Source: Chloranthus sessilifolius
Taxonomy: Eukaryota; Streptophyta; Magnoliopsida; Chloranthales; Chloranthaceae
DNA: 64,000 nucleotides
Direction: 5' to 3'
NCBI GenBank assembly: GCA_021018995.1
Contig: CM037584.1
Location: forward strand, 144,229,317 to 144,293,316
Numbering within the stretch: the stretch's first letter is position 1; every line of letters begins with the position of its first letter. Below, piece after piece: positions 11,630 to 23,677 of the stretch. The translations under genes and the position numbers were made by a program. A model generated the notes under the pieces. That model was not told the origin of the DNA and did not search any database. It saw only the letters and a list, made by a program, of their open reading frames with translations.

Positions 11630-13692
11630 AAGCATTGCTAGTCCCTGAGCAAAGGAAAGATAAGAAAACTAAAATGCCACTTTTGTAGGGAGCACAGATG
11701 CATTTAGCATATGCATCAAGCCTTTTAAACCTCTAGGTGATCCCTAGTGGAGGAGTGAAGTCTCCTGAGAGTTTTCAGTGAAGGTACCCACAAACTTCTC
11801 CAATAAAATCAGTTAGTACTCATGCAGCATGCTAAAACAGAGTTTAAGTAAATAAAATAAATTCCACACCATTTCCATTCAATTTTAGAGGGCTTTCAGC
11901 AGAAAAAACACCAGTTCAAAACATGAAATTCTGCTATAGTTCCTTCATTATCAATCAGTCCATATCAAGGCATTTTGTTTGAAAATTGATGCAAAGTTCA
12001 CCTTTAATTTAAGAATTCTATTTTTGATAATCCCCCAAACAACCAGATTTTAGACCAAAGTCTTACCAAGGCTGTTCACTCACAATAAAATTGAAGGGTG
12101 CATCATTTCACACAACTCAAGAGTAGTTATAGCCCTCAAATAGGATTGTAAGCATGAGCATAGGCATTGCTCTAATTCCTGAAATTTTTTAACTCTTTTC
12201 ACTATAGATTAAACAAATTCTCATCTCCACATGACAGCTTAATCTATTTCAGATCAGTAAGGTCTTTTTATTGGGTTGTAATGTGGCTTATGGGTGAGAT
12301 TTATAAAGAATAAAAGGGTGGAATGGGATTCAAAATTGAGAAATCAACAAGGTAAGGAGGTGACCTGTACACCTTCTTTATTTCAGCAAAGATCCATCTT
12401 TTTTTCGAATTTTTAGAGCCAAAGTGGCCAGCTTTTTCTCTTCTCTTTCAAAATATCCAATGAAGTGACTTCTCTTCCTCATTCTTTTGTTTTGCTTTTC
12501 TGTTCTTCTTTTCTTTTTGTATGCTTTTTGCTTTTTGTATTTTTCTTCATTTCTCTTTCTATGGGCTGGAATGCCACAATACCACCAAATGTGCTTCCTT
12601 CTTTTTCAACAAATCATTGAACCTTGCTCCTCTAACCTCACTTCTCCTCCTTTTTCCTGATTTTTTAGAATGAGGGTGAACTGAAACAAGTCAAAAGGTT
12701 TTGGGTTCAAATTTTCTGATTTTCATCAAAGAAAATTGGGATTTTTAGGGCTCAAATGGTGTGTGTTAAGGTCAGTTCAAAGGTGGGACATTTTAAGTTT
12801 AAACTGTCCAAGGGATGACCTTACTTCATGTCTCCAATGTCATGAATGCTGTCAGCTGTTTCAACTTGGATTTACCTAACTTCTAGTGATTAAAATTAGA
12901 TCCCATTAGTCCTTAGAGGAGGAAAAATTGCCAAGACACTCTTCAAAGAATTTTTTTTTATTTTTTTTCTTTTAGGCCCAAATCTCACTGGATATGGCCT
13001 TCCATCAAATTATTAGGGTGTATCATTACAGTTTTTTCTCATTTCAGGTTCACTACACATCAATTTTTTTTTTTTTAAATTCTTGACATTTGCTTCATGA
13101 AAAATGTTAAAACTACAACTCATTTCAGTTTTAAAAAGTTTTTAATTTCCTCTTTTTCCAAAAATCAGGTGGGAAATCACTTTATTTTCAAAAACTTTTT
13201 CAGCATAGCAGCTGCACTAGCATTAACTCATTTAATTGACACACCTGCCATACCCCCAAACCTAAATTAAATAGTGTCCTCACTGTTTTAACATATTGGA
13301 TGTAGCAGTAAACAAGCAAGACATAATATTAAAAGCAAAGGGGCACTGAAATTGCCAAACATGTAGTACACAGAAATAAAATAACCATCACAGTAAGAGA
13401 ATACTAACAAGGCATTTCATTACAAATATGACAAAACAACGATTACAAAGCAAATGCACGACAAATATGAGAATAAGATCTACATATTGGAAAAATATTC
13501 TTCTATAGACAAAAAGAACCTTCCTCCTGGCTCAGGGATATCCTCAACCTGCTTCATGTGGAAGATGAACTGCAAGCCAAGAGGGGGGGGGGGCAGAAAA
13601 GGAAAAAGAAGAAAAGAAGAAAATAAGAGTCAGGGGGCGGGTGGTGGAGTAGCTGAAGAAGATGGGGGTGGTGATGCAGGTGGTTCGATCTT
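11630..13692 (-). other. 3' noncoding region of element B
   Basis: About 2 kb without a credible ORF on either strand. It holds T-rich and pyrimidine-rich stretches around 12400-12560 and 12950-13080, and otherwise unremarkable sequence. A long untranslated region between integrase and the 3' LTR is usual for Athila-like elements. Element H has a similar stretch with comparable pyrimidine tracts. Confidence 0.6.
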
Positions 13693-13866
13693 CTACCTCT
13701 TCTTCTTTCTCTTTTCTTCTTTCTTCTCCTCCTTACCGAGGATTCGCTGCACCTCTTCGTACTCATCCCATAAAAATTACAAGGGATCAGGCTCGACTGG
13801 TGGTGGCGGTCGTGGCCAGTCAGGGTAGAACTTGGTCAGCAAGTCTTTGGGTTTGTCGTCTGCCAT
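13693..13866 (-). pseudogene. small proline- and lysine-rich ORF of element B, one stop
   Basis: On the minus strand an ATG at 13866 opens a 57-residue frame: MADDKPKDLLTKF, then DWPRPPPPVEP, a single TAA at 13779-13777, then FLWDEYEEVQRILG and a very basic tail (KEEKKEEKRKKKR) before TAG. Apart from the one stop the frame is clean. A TATA-like box and a copy of the LTR motif array lie 380-730 bases upstream, so it may have its own promoter. Element H has a short Pro-rich ORF in a similar place. I recognise no domain. It could be chance, but the start, composition and context argue for a real small gene. Confidence 0.4.
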
Positions 13867-14235
13867 GATTGAGGTTATAGAAGGGCTGAAGAGGTCAAGA
13901 TGGAATAGATGCAAAAGGATTGGATGAGCTGATATTTAAAGTGCATTGCCGGTGGAATATGAATCGGTATAATAAATTGTTCACATTCTTCTAGGCTTAA
14001 TTGTTGAAAATGAAAGTGGGAATAAATGAAGTGGTGGTTGCTGTATGGGAAATAGACCGCAGACTGCATGTTGGGCTATTTTTAGCAATGGTAGTTAAGT
14101 CAAGGAAGTATACGCAATGAATGCTGAGACCCCGATTTGTGGATAAGGATGAAAATGCGCTCCGACAGAGTTGGCTCCGTAACAGCAACAAGAGAGCTAG
14201 GGTTTGCTGTAGGTGTTGAATGGAGGAGACTGACC

Positions 14236-14600
14236 TAACGATAGGTTTATAAAGGATGAAAAATGATTTCAATAGGATGAGCTGAGTGATTTCGATAGGA
14301 TGAATTGAATGATTTCGATAGGTCAAAGCGTCCTATCGAAAACATAACAGATAAGGCTTTTAAATGGAATTATTCGATAGGATCCCGATAGGTGGAATCA
14401 TTCTTCCGATAGGTTTATATGGTACATGATTCATCCTCTCGATAGGTTTTAGATAGGTATCCAGAATCTATCGAGACATTCTTTCTGTCCTTTTGAACCT
14501 GTCGAAGAGTTGGTTTCACCTATCGACAAGTCTCAGTACCTATCGAAATCGCTAATTGACTTAACGAAAGGTGCAAATGACCTATCGAAAGGTCCCAAAA
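14236..14600 (-). promoter_or_regulatory. Internal promoter-like module of element B
   Basis: About 15 copies of CGATAGG/CCTATCG half-sites, the same family motif as in the LTR of B, are followed on the minus strand by a TTTATAAA box at 14246-14253. The next ORF downstream is the small Pro-rich one at 13866. The LTR of B has the same order of array then TATA. Origin by duplication of LTR sequence or by shared use of one regulator are both possible. Confidence 0.55.
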
Positions 14601-14849
14601 GGTCAATAAAACTGCATTTCTGTGTAGTGCTCAACCTCAGCACCAAGAAAACTCTTCTGCTGTGCTACCCTTCAACATATTTTCATTATGGGCATGCTCC
14701 CATGATCCCTGGACTGCAGGCAAGATTGAAATGATGACCTAATTCTAGCATGACAGTTTTATTGCAAAAGAACAACACATCAAAATAGAAAGCAATCACC
14801 TAAAACAGAAGCAAAATATGGGACATATGATACACACTGAAATCGGGTA

Positions 14850-15946
14850 TTAAGCTAGAGGGTCCTGAAGATCAACGGTCTCCTCAGGCTCACAAATCTT
14901 TTCAACACAAATTTTAAGCCTCTGACCATTGACTTTCATGACTCTACCATCTCTAGGGTCCCTGATTTCTACAACTTCAGATGGGGAAACATGTAAAGCT
15001 GTGTAAGGTCCATCCCATCTGGACTGCAATTTTCCTGGAAAGAGTTTCAATCTTGAATTTAATAACCATACCTTGGCACATGTTTTGAATTCTTTCCGTA
15101 GCAGGTGCTTGTCATGAAAGGCCTTGGTTTTGTCTTTGTAAATCCTGACATTTGAATATGCTTCCATCCTCATCTTATCAAGCTGAGATATTTGCAATTT
15201 CCTATTCACACCAGTAGAGGTTAAGTCAAAATTTAATGCTTTAATAGCCCAATATGCTCTATGTTCCAACTCAACAGGCAAATGACATGCCTTGCCATAT
15301 ACTAACCTGAATGGGGACATCCCTATGGGGTCTTATAGGCAGTCTTATATGCCCACAAGGAATCTAACAGTTTTATGGACCAATCCCGCCTATCAGCTCA
15401 CACAGTCTTCTCTAGGATGTGTTTAATTTCCCTATTGGAAATCTCTACTTGCCCACTGGTTTGTGAGTGGTAGGGAGTATCAACTCTATGGGTCATAGAG
15501 TATTTTTCCAATAGTTTTTTAAAAGGTTTGTTGCAAAAGTGGCTGCCTCCATCACTAATAATAGCTTTGGGGGTGCCAAACCTAGAAAAGATATTTTCTT
15601 TTAAGAACTTAATAACAACCTTGTGGTCATTTGTTCTTGTAGCTATGACCTCTACCCATTTGGACACATAGTCCACAACTACAAGAATGGAATTATATCC
15701 ATAGGAGGGAAGAAAAGGTTCCATAAAATCAATTCCCCATATGTCAAATAATTCAACAATAAGTACAGGTTGCAGGTGCATGGAGTTTCTCTTTGTAATA
15801 CTTTCCATTTGCTGGCATTTAGAACAGGCTTTGCAGTACTGTATGGCATCCTTGAACAGAGTGGGCCAATAGAAACCAGATTGGAGCACCTTTGTAGCAG
15901 TCTTGTTGCCACTGAAATGGCCCCCACAAGCCTGTTCATGACACAT
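14850..15946 (-). pseudogene. Element B integrase
   Basis: The block starts with the HHCC zinc-binding region (HEQACGGHF ... CKACSKCQQ), then the DDE core: GIDFMEPF has the first Asp, SDGGSHF the second, and [11 protein letters not shown] the Glu. All three acidic residues are present. A stop and frame change near 15398-15320 separate the core from the C-terminal part ([19 protein letters not shown] ... VNGQRLKI). The protein would insert cDNA into chromosomes. It follows RNase H on the minus strand as in all Ty3/gypsy elements. Confidence 0.9.
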
Positions 15947-15985
15947 GGTTAGAATTATTTCGAACTCAGTTTCAGGTATACATCT

Positions 15986-16567
15986 TCATATCACCTGGTC
16001 TACACAATACTTAAAGAGATCAGGATCCTCCCACATGTAATATCGAATCTGTGAAAAGAACATACTTCGATCATCCTTACTCCAATGTGGGGGTATCCTT
16101 CCCACAACCAGATAGGTTACTATATTGGCAAACCAGGGCATACTTATCTCCACAACAAAAACCTGCTCATCTGGGAAGGAGTCATTGATGGGCAAGCTCT
16201 CTATTCCACCATTTAGAATCCTTGACAAGTGGTGTGCAACCACATTTTCAACCCCCTTCTTGTCTTTGATTTCCAAATTGAATTCCTGTAAAAGAAGAAT
16301 CCATCTAATTAGTCTAGCTTTGGCCTCCTTCTTAGACAAGAGGTATTTAAAGGCTGAATGGTCAGTGAATACAGTGATCTTAGATCCCAACACATATGAT
16401 CTGAACTTTTCTAAAGTAAATACAATGGCTAGCAGCTCCTTTTCAGTTGTGGTGTAATTCAATTGAGCATCAACCATTGATTTACTAGCATAAGCCATCA
16501 CACATGGTGCTTTGTCTCTCTTTTGTCCCAACATTGCACCAATGGCAAAGTCTGATGCATCACACAT
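15986..16567 (-). pseudogene. Element B RNase H domain
   Basis: An open stretch of 193 residues with the RNase H acidic residues in [25 protein letters not shown] and [11 protein letters not shown], followed by the linker toward integrase ([21 protein letters not shown]). It would degrade the RNA strand of the hybrid during reverse transcription. A stop and frame break separate it from RT at 16682. Confidence 0.9.
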
Positions 16568-16681
16568 CAGCTCAAATGGCAGAGAAAAATCAAGAGCTTA
16601 TAATATAGGAGCAGTAGTCAAACAAGTTTTCAGAAGTTCAAAAGCAGCCAGGCATTCATCATTGAACACAAATGGAACCTC

Positions 16682-17548
16682 TTAGCACAGCAAGTGGCAA
16701 AGAGGCTTGGAAATTTTGTTGAAGTCTTTGATGAACCTCCTGTAGAAACCAGCATGGCCCAAGAATGACCTGACTTGTTTGACAGTTTTGGGAGGGGACA
16801 AATATGCTATTAGATCAATTTTAGCATGATCAATCTCTATTCTTCTTTGAGAAACAACATGTCCTAGGACAGTTCCTTGAGTCACCATGAAATGACTCTT
16901 TTCCCAACTCAGAACCAGGTTGGTCTCCTCACACCTTTGTAGCACAAAGCTAAGATGGTGCAGACATTGGCTAAAATCATCCCCAAAAATAGAGAAATCA
17001 TCCATAAAAATCTCTAAAAATTTATCAATTATGTCAGAAAAGATAGAATACATGCATCTTTGAAAAGTGGCAGGTGCATTACATAGTCGAAATGGCATCC
17101 TTCTGTATGTAAAGGTTCTAAATGGACAAGTGAATGTGGTTTTTTCTTGATCCTGAGGGTAAACAAGAATCTGGTTGTATCCTGAGTAACCATCAAGAAA
17201 ATAGTAAAGAGCCTTACCTACCAACTTATCTAAGATTTGGTCTATAAAGGGCAATGGAAAGTGATCTTTGCTGGTTTTCTCATGTTGTGATAGTCTATGC
17301 AGACCCTCCAACCAGTGATCTGTCTAGTTGGAATCAGCTCACCTGAGTCTGCTTGAACGACTGTGATCCCAGATTTCTTGGGCACCACCTGGGTAGGTGC
17401 CACCCATTGAGATGGGGTAAATGACCCCAGCATCAAGGAGTTTAACTACTTCCTTCATTACAACTTCCTGCATGTGTGGGTTGAACTTCCTTTGTATCTC
17501 TCTAGAAGGTTTAGAACCTTCTTCAAAATGGATTTTATGCATGCACAC
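16682..17548 (-). pseudogene. Element B reverse transcriptase
   Basis: The N-terminal part (17548-17339: EVVMKEVVKLLDAGVIYPI) overlaps in another frame with GWRVCIDYHNMRKP (17436-17242) and continues into the palm block 17311-16682. The latter has PLPFIDQILDKL, FLDGYSGYNQI, the catalytic FMDD (IFMDDFSIF near 17000-17015) and VLGHVVSQ. The domain order is complete, but at least two frameshifts break it. RT and RNase H are adjacent as usual. Confidence 0.92.
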
Positions 17549-17627
17549 TGTTGGTCCCTTCCAAATCTGTAATAGTCCACCCTATTGCTCTCTTATGTCT
17601 TTATATCACACAAAGCAATTCTTCTTC

Positions 17628-18480
17628 CTACTCAAGAGTGAGGGAAGAAGAAATTATCACTGGCAGTTTGTGATTGGCTCCTAAAAAGGCATATTTCAAA
17701 GATTTTGGGAGTTGCTTCAACTCCACATCTGGGGGACTAATAAGTGAAGGCAATAGGGGTTCCTTAGAAGGTGGTGGAAGGGGTAATAAAGCAGGAGTCC
17801 ATGGGTGATTCTTTGCTGGCCCTGCTTCAGAATTTACCATTTTCACTTGCTTAAGCTCAGATGTGGAAGCTTTCTCTTCCATTGTTTCATTCCATATTTC
17901 TTCAAAAACATTAAAGGAATCATTACCATGCAACAGCTGAGGCAGAGTTTCTTGCACAAATTCATCCAGCACATCAATGGAAAAATAGTCCTCATTCTCT
18001 AAGTGGGGCTTGTGAGCTGCATTGTACACATTCAGCTTGACTTTCATATTACCAAAAGATACTTCCATGACCCCTGATCTATATTGTATACAAGCATTAG
18101 CAGTGGCCAAAAAGGGCCTACCTAAGATCACAAGTATCGAAGTAGCACACTTGCTCGGCTCCATATCCAGCACCAAAAAATCAGCAGGATAAAAGAATTT
18201 GTCAACCCCAACCAAGACATCTTCAATGATCCCCACAGGCTTCCTTTAAGATCTATCATCTAGTTGTAAGATCACATGTGTGGGCTTTAACTCTCCTAAG
18301 CCCAGCTTCTCATATACTGAATATGGAAGCAAATTTACACTAGCACCCAGGTCTAACAAGACTTTTTCAATGGTATGATCTCTAATGATGCAGGGGATAG
18401 TGGGGACTCCAGGGTATTGGAATTTTGTTGGGGTTGCAATAGTCAGTATTTGTTGTACTTTTTCTGCTTAAAAGACTTTC
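17628..18480 (-). pseudogene. Element B aspartic protease region
   Basis: DLGASVNLLPYS (near 18310-18350) is the active-site segment of a retroviral-type aspartic protease. It is followed by VLVGVDKFFYPADFLVLDME and the flap-side segment ILGRPFLATANACI. It ends in the connector KSLKYAFLG that precedes RT. The enzyme would cut the Gag-Pol polyprotein. A stop near 18237 splits it. Confidence 0.88.
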
Positions 18481-18497
18481 TTGGACAGATGTATCCT

Positions 18498-19910
18498 TCA
18501 TTGTCTTTTGTGGGTGGAAAGGTCTTTCAAAAACATGGCATAGGCTAGGACCTGCTTGATTGCATCAAGCAGAGGCAGATTGAACTTCACTCGCTTAAAA
18601 GTTTCTATCATTTCCTCTATTTTGGCATGCCCTTTGTCAAAAGAAAAAGGTGCTTGCATTGCCCTAGAAAATGGCAAATGTGAGACTGCTCCCCCAATTG
18701 CAGCCTTAGCCAACTCATCATCTCTCTTTTTTATTTTTTTATTTTCTTAAGGATCCTCAGTATCCTTTTTATTCAACATTGGTTGCTCCTATTGTTCCTT
18801 CTCTATGACCACTTCTTTTTCTTTTTTTGAATTTGTCAAAGGCCCACAGCCTATTTGATTGTCTACCAACCTTCCAGTTCTTAATGTGGTGACAGATTTG
18901 GCCTCCTCATGGGAAGAGGAAACCTCACCTACCACATATTATCTCCTTGGGTTGTCCATGGGTTGGCTAGGCCAAAAGACTCGGTAGTAGCCACTTACTC
19001 CATCACAAAGTGTGGAAATTGAACAGCTAAGGGGCATTCCTCAAGGGAGTGAGTGGGGGACTGGCATATAACACATGCCTCCTCCACTTTAACAACAATG
19101 GGTCAAACTGTCCACTTTAACAGCAATAGGCATATAACACAGCTTATCAAATTTTAGAATCAAACTGTCCACTTTCCTTTCCAAATCATTGTGTCCACTT
19201 ACCTCATACAATTTTCTTCTTGTGGTATTTTCTTTCACCAGTCTAGGAGTGTTCAAATCCCTGGACAATGTCTCTCTCTGCATGGAGTTCTCACTGATAA
19301 TGTCAAACAACTCCCAAGCCTCCTCAGCAGTTTGGTGGAGGTAAGTCTCACCACAAGAGGCATCGACCATATCCCTGCTTTTAGAGTCAATCCCTTCATA
19401 GAAACATTGGACAAGTTGCCATTCAGGGATTTGATGATGGGGACATTTCCTCAGGAGTTCTTTGAATCTCTCCCAAGCTTGGTGAAAATCCTCAGTTGGA
19501 TCTTGAGCAAATGAGATAATGCCCTTCCTCAACTGGCTTATCTTGGAGATGGGAAAAAACTTGGCCAAAAACTGTCATTGAAGGTCACTCCAGGACTGAA
19601 TACTATTGGGTGGGACCATTGACAACCAAGTTCTAGCCCTATCCTTTAGTGAAAAAGGAAAGAGTCTCATCTTGGTTGCTTCCTCCCCCAAACCTACAAT
19701 ATTGAAGGTAGTGCACAGTCCTAGAAATTCATCAATGTGTTTATATGGATCTTCTTTGGTCAGGCCATGGAATGAGGGTAGCATTTGAATTATGGATGAC
19801 TTAATTCCATAGTTCCCTTGAATAGCAGGGAATTGAATGCAGAAGGGAGAATTGTAAACCCCTAATGCATTGAATTCCTTCAAGGTTCTAGGTTGCTGTT
19901 GCTCACCCAT
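18498..19910 (-). pseudogene. Element B gag
   Basis: ATG at 19910 opens MGEQQQPRTLKEF, followed by the capsid-like segment (MLPSFHGLTKEDPYKHIDEF, AWERFKELLRKCPHH). One TGA near 19573 interrupts an otherwise continuous frame down to 19089. A CX2CX4HX4C zinc knuckle (CVICQSPTHSLEEC) follows at about 19065-19030 in another frame, and the gag-protease spacer runs on to 18498. The protein would form the particle and bind element RNA. The start is about 430 bases downstream of the primer site. Confidence 0.88.
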
Positions 19911-20337
19911 TTAAGTAAATCCAAGTGCAGCAGATGTGGGTGAAATTTACTGAGACCTAAGGATTCTTTCAACCTTTGGATTTAATGGAATAATCTGAGG
20001 ATTGAGAGTTCTCCTTCCAAACATACATCACTCACAATCTTAATGCACACACAATGCAAAGCCAATTTAACACAACAATCAGGAAGCAACACAATTAATT
20101 CACAAATCTACAAATCCACAGATCAGAAAAATAAAAGGAGTAGAGGAATGTAAACTTTAACACAGCCTCTAGCACATTGCTCCTCCTTAGATACAGCTCC
20201 AATCTGTTAAAAATAATAAAAACTACTCCAAAATAACAGAAATTGTTAACAGCAGTTAGTGAAAAACTAAACAATCTATTGCAAATTTACAATCTATACT
20301 AAAACAAACTTAGATCTACCAATTTTAAGCACACAGA

Positions 20338-20355
20338 TCCCCGGCAACAGTGCCA
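20338..20355 (-). other. Primer binding site of element B (tRNA-Asp type)
   Basis: The minus strand TGGCACTGTTGCCGGGGA lies six bases inside the 5' LTR. It differs at two positions from the element H site (61144-61161), which matches the 3' end of plant tRNA-Asp as I know it. Confidence 0.85.
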
Positions 20356-20361
20356 AAAACT

Positions 20362-22418
20362 TGTTGGAATCCTGCCTTGTGTCTAAAAAGGAGTTTAAAA
20401 TCAGACAATTAATGAGTCTATAGATAGCACACACCAAGGCAGGCTCACACACAGTCCTGCAAGTATTCAGGGCCTGTTGTATCAAGTTTTAAAAGAAAGT
20501 AACTAAGGGTATGTCCACAGGGAAATGTGTATCAATATTAGGCAAATCTCTAGATCTGTGGTAGATCTAGCACCCTTCCTAATGCTAAAACAGTAAAAGA
20601 AAGAGGAGAGGTTTAAGGGGTTGTCACTTCTAAATTAAACTACAAAAACAAGTAAGATTGCATAAATGGATGTTAGGATTAAATCCAGAGTACAGATCTT
20701 GCAGTGAGGGGGAATTAAACACAGAAAATGGGGAGAAACAGCTTGGAGTTTGGTCTTGCTGTAATTAGGTTGAGCTGCTAGGATTACAGAGAGTTTAGAG
20801 TACACCAATCCCTCATCTGGCCATAGGCACAGCTGCAGGGTAGAAGAATCTACTCTAAACCAAAGGCTTGAACTGATCTTAAGGATATGATCTGTCCACT
20901 TTAATGATCATAGATCATCCTATAGACTTCCTCCAAATCAAAGGATTAAAGCAGAAGAATCCAATTTAGACCAAAGGTTTGAATTGATCTTAAGGCTATG
21001 ATCTGTCCACTTTGATGGTCACAGATCATCCTAGGGATTTCCTTCAAATCAAAGGTTTTAATTAGAGCATTATAACCACTACAAATGCTGCAATTACCAG
21101 GTCACAGACACAGGAAATTGCAGGAGCATCAGAACTATGGAGATCAAATGGCATCCAAGAGGTCTACCAGTGAAGTGGGTGAGCTATTCTCATCTACACA
21201 AAGCCGATCGAGCACCAAATGAAATCAAAGGAACTATGGATCTAATTACAATAATTAGACTAACATCACATTGAATTAAACTGACCATACAATGAAATGT
21301 CCTCAGATTTGTAGTCTGTGCATCATCAAACCCTTAATAATCCTCTCAGCTCTCCCTAATTACAGATTCGACCTCACCCTTTGCTGCTCTCAAGAAATTA
21401 GCCAACCATAGTTGGGCTAAAGGAAAGAATTAGAGAATTTCGCTGCAAGCTCTGATTTCTAGAATTGATCCCTTTTTTCAGTTGACTTCCTCTCTTCTTA
21501 TATCTTTCTCCTTCAACCTCCGATCTAGTTTTTCGTGCCAATCCCAGCTTCTAGAATGATTTTGTTATTCCCACTTTTATTCCCCTTCTAGAAGGCTCTT
21601 TTAGTTCGTTCACATTGGGGGAGAGCACGTGGGTCGGTTAGGGTTTCCCAGGGCACTTCTAGAAGCCTCGTGTCGGTCACTAAGGTACCTTGATTTGCGT
21701 GCAACAGGTCACCAACTCGCAGTGTGTGCACAACAGCTTTTCTGAGAAGTGTTTATATTGATTTCGATAGGTTGAAGAGGCTTTCGATAGGTTGAAATCA
21801 AGTACTTTGGTCCTTTCGCTAGGATTCAGGATCCTATCGAAAGGTTCCGATAGCTTGAATCCTATAATTAGACCTTCAGCATCTGCAGCTTTCATTTGAT
21901 GCTTTCAATAGGTTGAAGGATCCTTTCGACAGGTTTAACTCTTGCGCAATTGATTTCAATAGGTTCTCAGACTTTTCGATAGGTTCTATTCAAGCTCAGG
22001 CAACCATTCGATAGGATGCTCCCTTGTTATTTCTTACTGTATGATAGGTTCTGGATCCTGTCGAATGCTCCCCATCTTCACGATTTCTTCCTTTTTCAGC
22101 CTTCAGATCCTATCGATAGGTTGCAATAACCTATCGATAGGTTATTTTCAGCCTGTCTTTCCTTTTTTCAATGCTACTTTGCTGTTGCTACCTGCCCTAA
22201 GTGGGCATTGGTGTGGGGCCCTTCTATGTGTCATAGTTGGGTCAAAGCTGTGGTGAGAGATGAACCTTCTTGTGGAGCACTTTAGGGTGGATTTCTGTAC
22301 TATTACTCGTTATTACTACTATCTACAAAACATGCTCAACAAGCACTTATTAGTCTATTCACAGGTCTATCAAAGGTCAAGTTAAAGGATGAAAAATGGC
22401 ATTTTTCACTGATTAACA
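20362..22418 (-). repeat. 5' LTR of element B
   Basis: About 2.06 kb, TGTTGG...TTAACA, aligned throughout with 9579-11616. The TATA-like box (minus ATATAAG) is at 21498-21504. The U3 motif array spans 21765-22142 and ends with two perfect palindromes, CCTATCGATAGG (22109-22120) and ACCTATCGATAGGT (22129-22142). The right flank ACTTG belongs to the target duplication. Confidence 0.93.
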
Positions 22419-23560
22419 ACTTGCTGAGTTTTGCATAAAGCTAGTGTTCACGTAATGTCTGTAGAGTGAGCTGTAGATGTTGCTCATGTTCTTCCCTTGA
22501 CTTCCAGTAGATGAGGATATCATCAACGAATACGACCACACATTTATCGAGATGTAGTTTGAACACCCTGTTAATAAGATCCATGAATGAAGTTGATGTG
22601 CTAGTCATCCATGAATGAAGTTGATGTGCTAGTTAAGCCAAAAGGCATCACTAGGAACTCGTTATGCCTATATTTGGTCAGGAATGCAGTCTTCTAAATA
22701 TCCTCAGCTTTAACTTTCAAATGGTGATAGCCGAATCTCTAATCGATCTTGGAAAAGAACCTTGCTCCCTGCAATTGATCAAAGAGATCATGGATCATGG
22801 GGAGTAGATAACGGTTCTTGATCGTCAACTTGTTCAACTGATGATAGTCGATGCACAATCTCATCGACCCATCCTTCTTAACAAATAAGACCAGTGCTCC
22901 CCAAGGAGAAACACTTGGTCTTATGAACCCTTTGTCTAAGAGTTGCAACTGCTCTTTCAACTCTTTCAACTCAGCTGGGGCGATCCTATAGGGTACCTTC
23001 AATACTAGTTCCGTACCAGGAGCTAAGTCGATCACAAACTCGACCTCTCTATTAGGAGGTAATCCCAGCAGTTCTTCTGAAAATAATCTAAAAATTCACA
23101 TGCAATAGGGATATCATCTATGTCATTCTTTTCTTTTCATTGCTCCTTAAAAAATGCAAGGTATTTGCTACATCCGTTCCTCATCAGTCGTGCTGCTCGA
23201 ATTCCAGAGATGAGCGGTGCAATGTTTGACTTGACTCCATAGAATCAGAAAAACTTTCCCTTTGGAGGGCAGAAAATAATTGTTTTCCATAGGCAATCCG
23301 TGGTAAGCGGATAGTCAACCCATGCCAAGGATTACATCGAATCCTTGCATATCTAACAATCGATCTGTAAAACATATTCGTGCTCACCGAGCTTCCCGTA
23401 GGAACCGACACGGCTAGAATAAAATATAAAGGTTCCGGGATGACACTCAATTCTCTCGCGAGTTCTGAAGTCATGAACCAGTGTGTAGAACCTAGGTTTA
23501 TCAATACCCGTTCTTTTTGCCAACATATATCGCTAATCTGATACATTTGTAGGGAACCTA
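22419..23560 (-). pseudogene. Element A pol, 5' part: protease and reverse transcriptase
   Basis: Protease segment at 23546-23184: VLINLGSTHWFM is the active-site region, with Asn where the catalytic Asp belongs. RT segment at 23035-22739 ([52 protein letters not shown]), continuing in another frame to the catalytic FVDD near 22505-22530 and stopping at the element B junction. There is a small direct duplication at about 22582-22630 (CCATGAATGAAGTTGATG twice). The gene resumes at 9573. Confidence 0.88.
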
Positions 23561-23677
23561 CGTGTCACGCATGCAATTCAATTCATTGTATAAAAATTTA
23601 TGATGGTACTCGTGATTTGCAATTTATTTATAAACCACTATAATAACGTTTGTTAATGGAACTAAAGTAAGAATTCA

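Larger units (their letters stand above)
9579..22418 (-). mobile_element. Element B: complete but dead Athila-like element
   Basis: A 12.8 kb minus-strand Ty3/gypsy element with both LTRs (9579-11616 and 20362-22418), tRNA-Asp-type primer site, gag, protease, RT, RNase H, integrase, a long 3' noncoding region and a purine tract. The left flank ACTTC (9574-9578) and right flank ACTTG (22419-22423) form a 5-bp target duplication with one mismatch. The two LTRs look roughly 92-95% identical by eye, so the insertion is not recent. The integrase C-terminal style ([18 protein letters not shown]), LTR length and primer site fit the Athila group. Pol is nearly readable, but gag and pol carry several stops. 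Confidence 0.95.

Noticed and set aside
13454..13868. Plus-strand Gly/Lys-rich ORFs (13454-13828, 13662-13868)
   Set aside because: They are antisense to the small ORF of B and arise from GGGGG and TTCTTC tracts; no family pattern.
10940..14600. CRISPR-like regular repeats (CGATAGGTT)
   Set aside because: Units are short, spacing and orientation are irregular, and the context is a plant retrotransposon.
9579..22418. Envelope-like gene in B
   Set aside because: No signal peptide, transmembrane segment or long frame in 11630-14850; only the 57-codon ORF.
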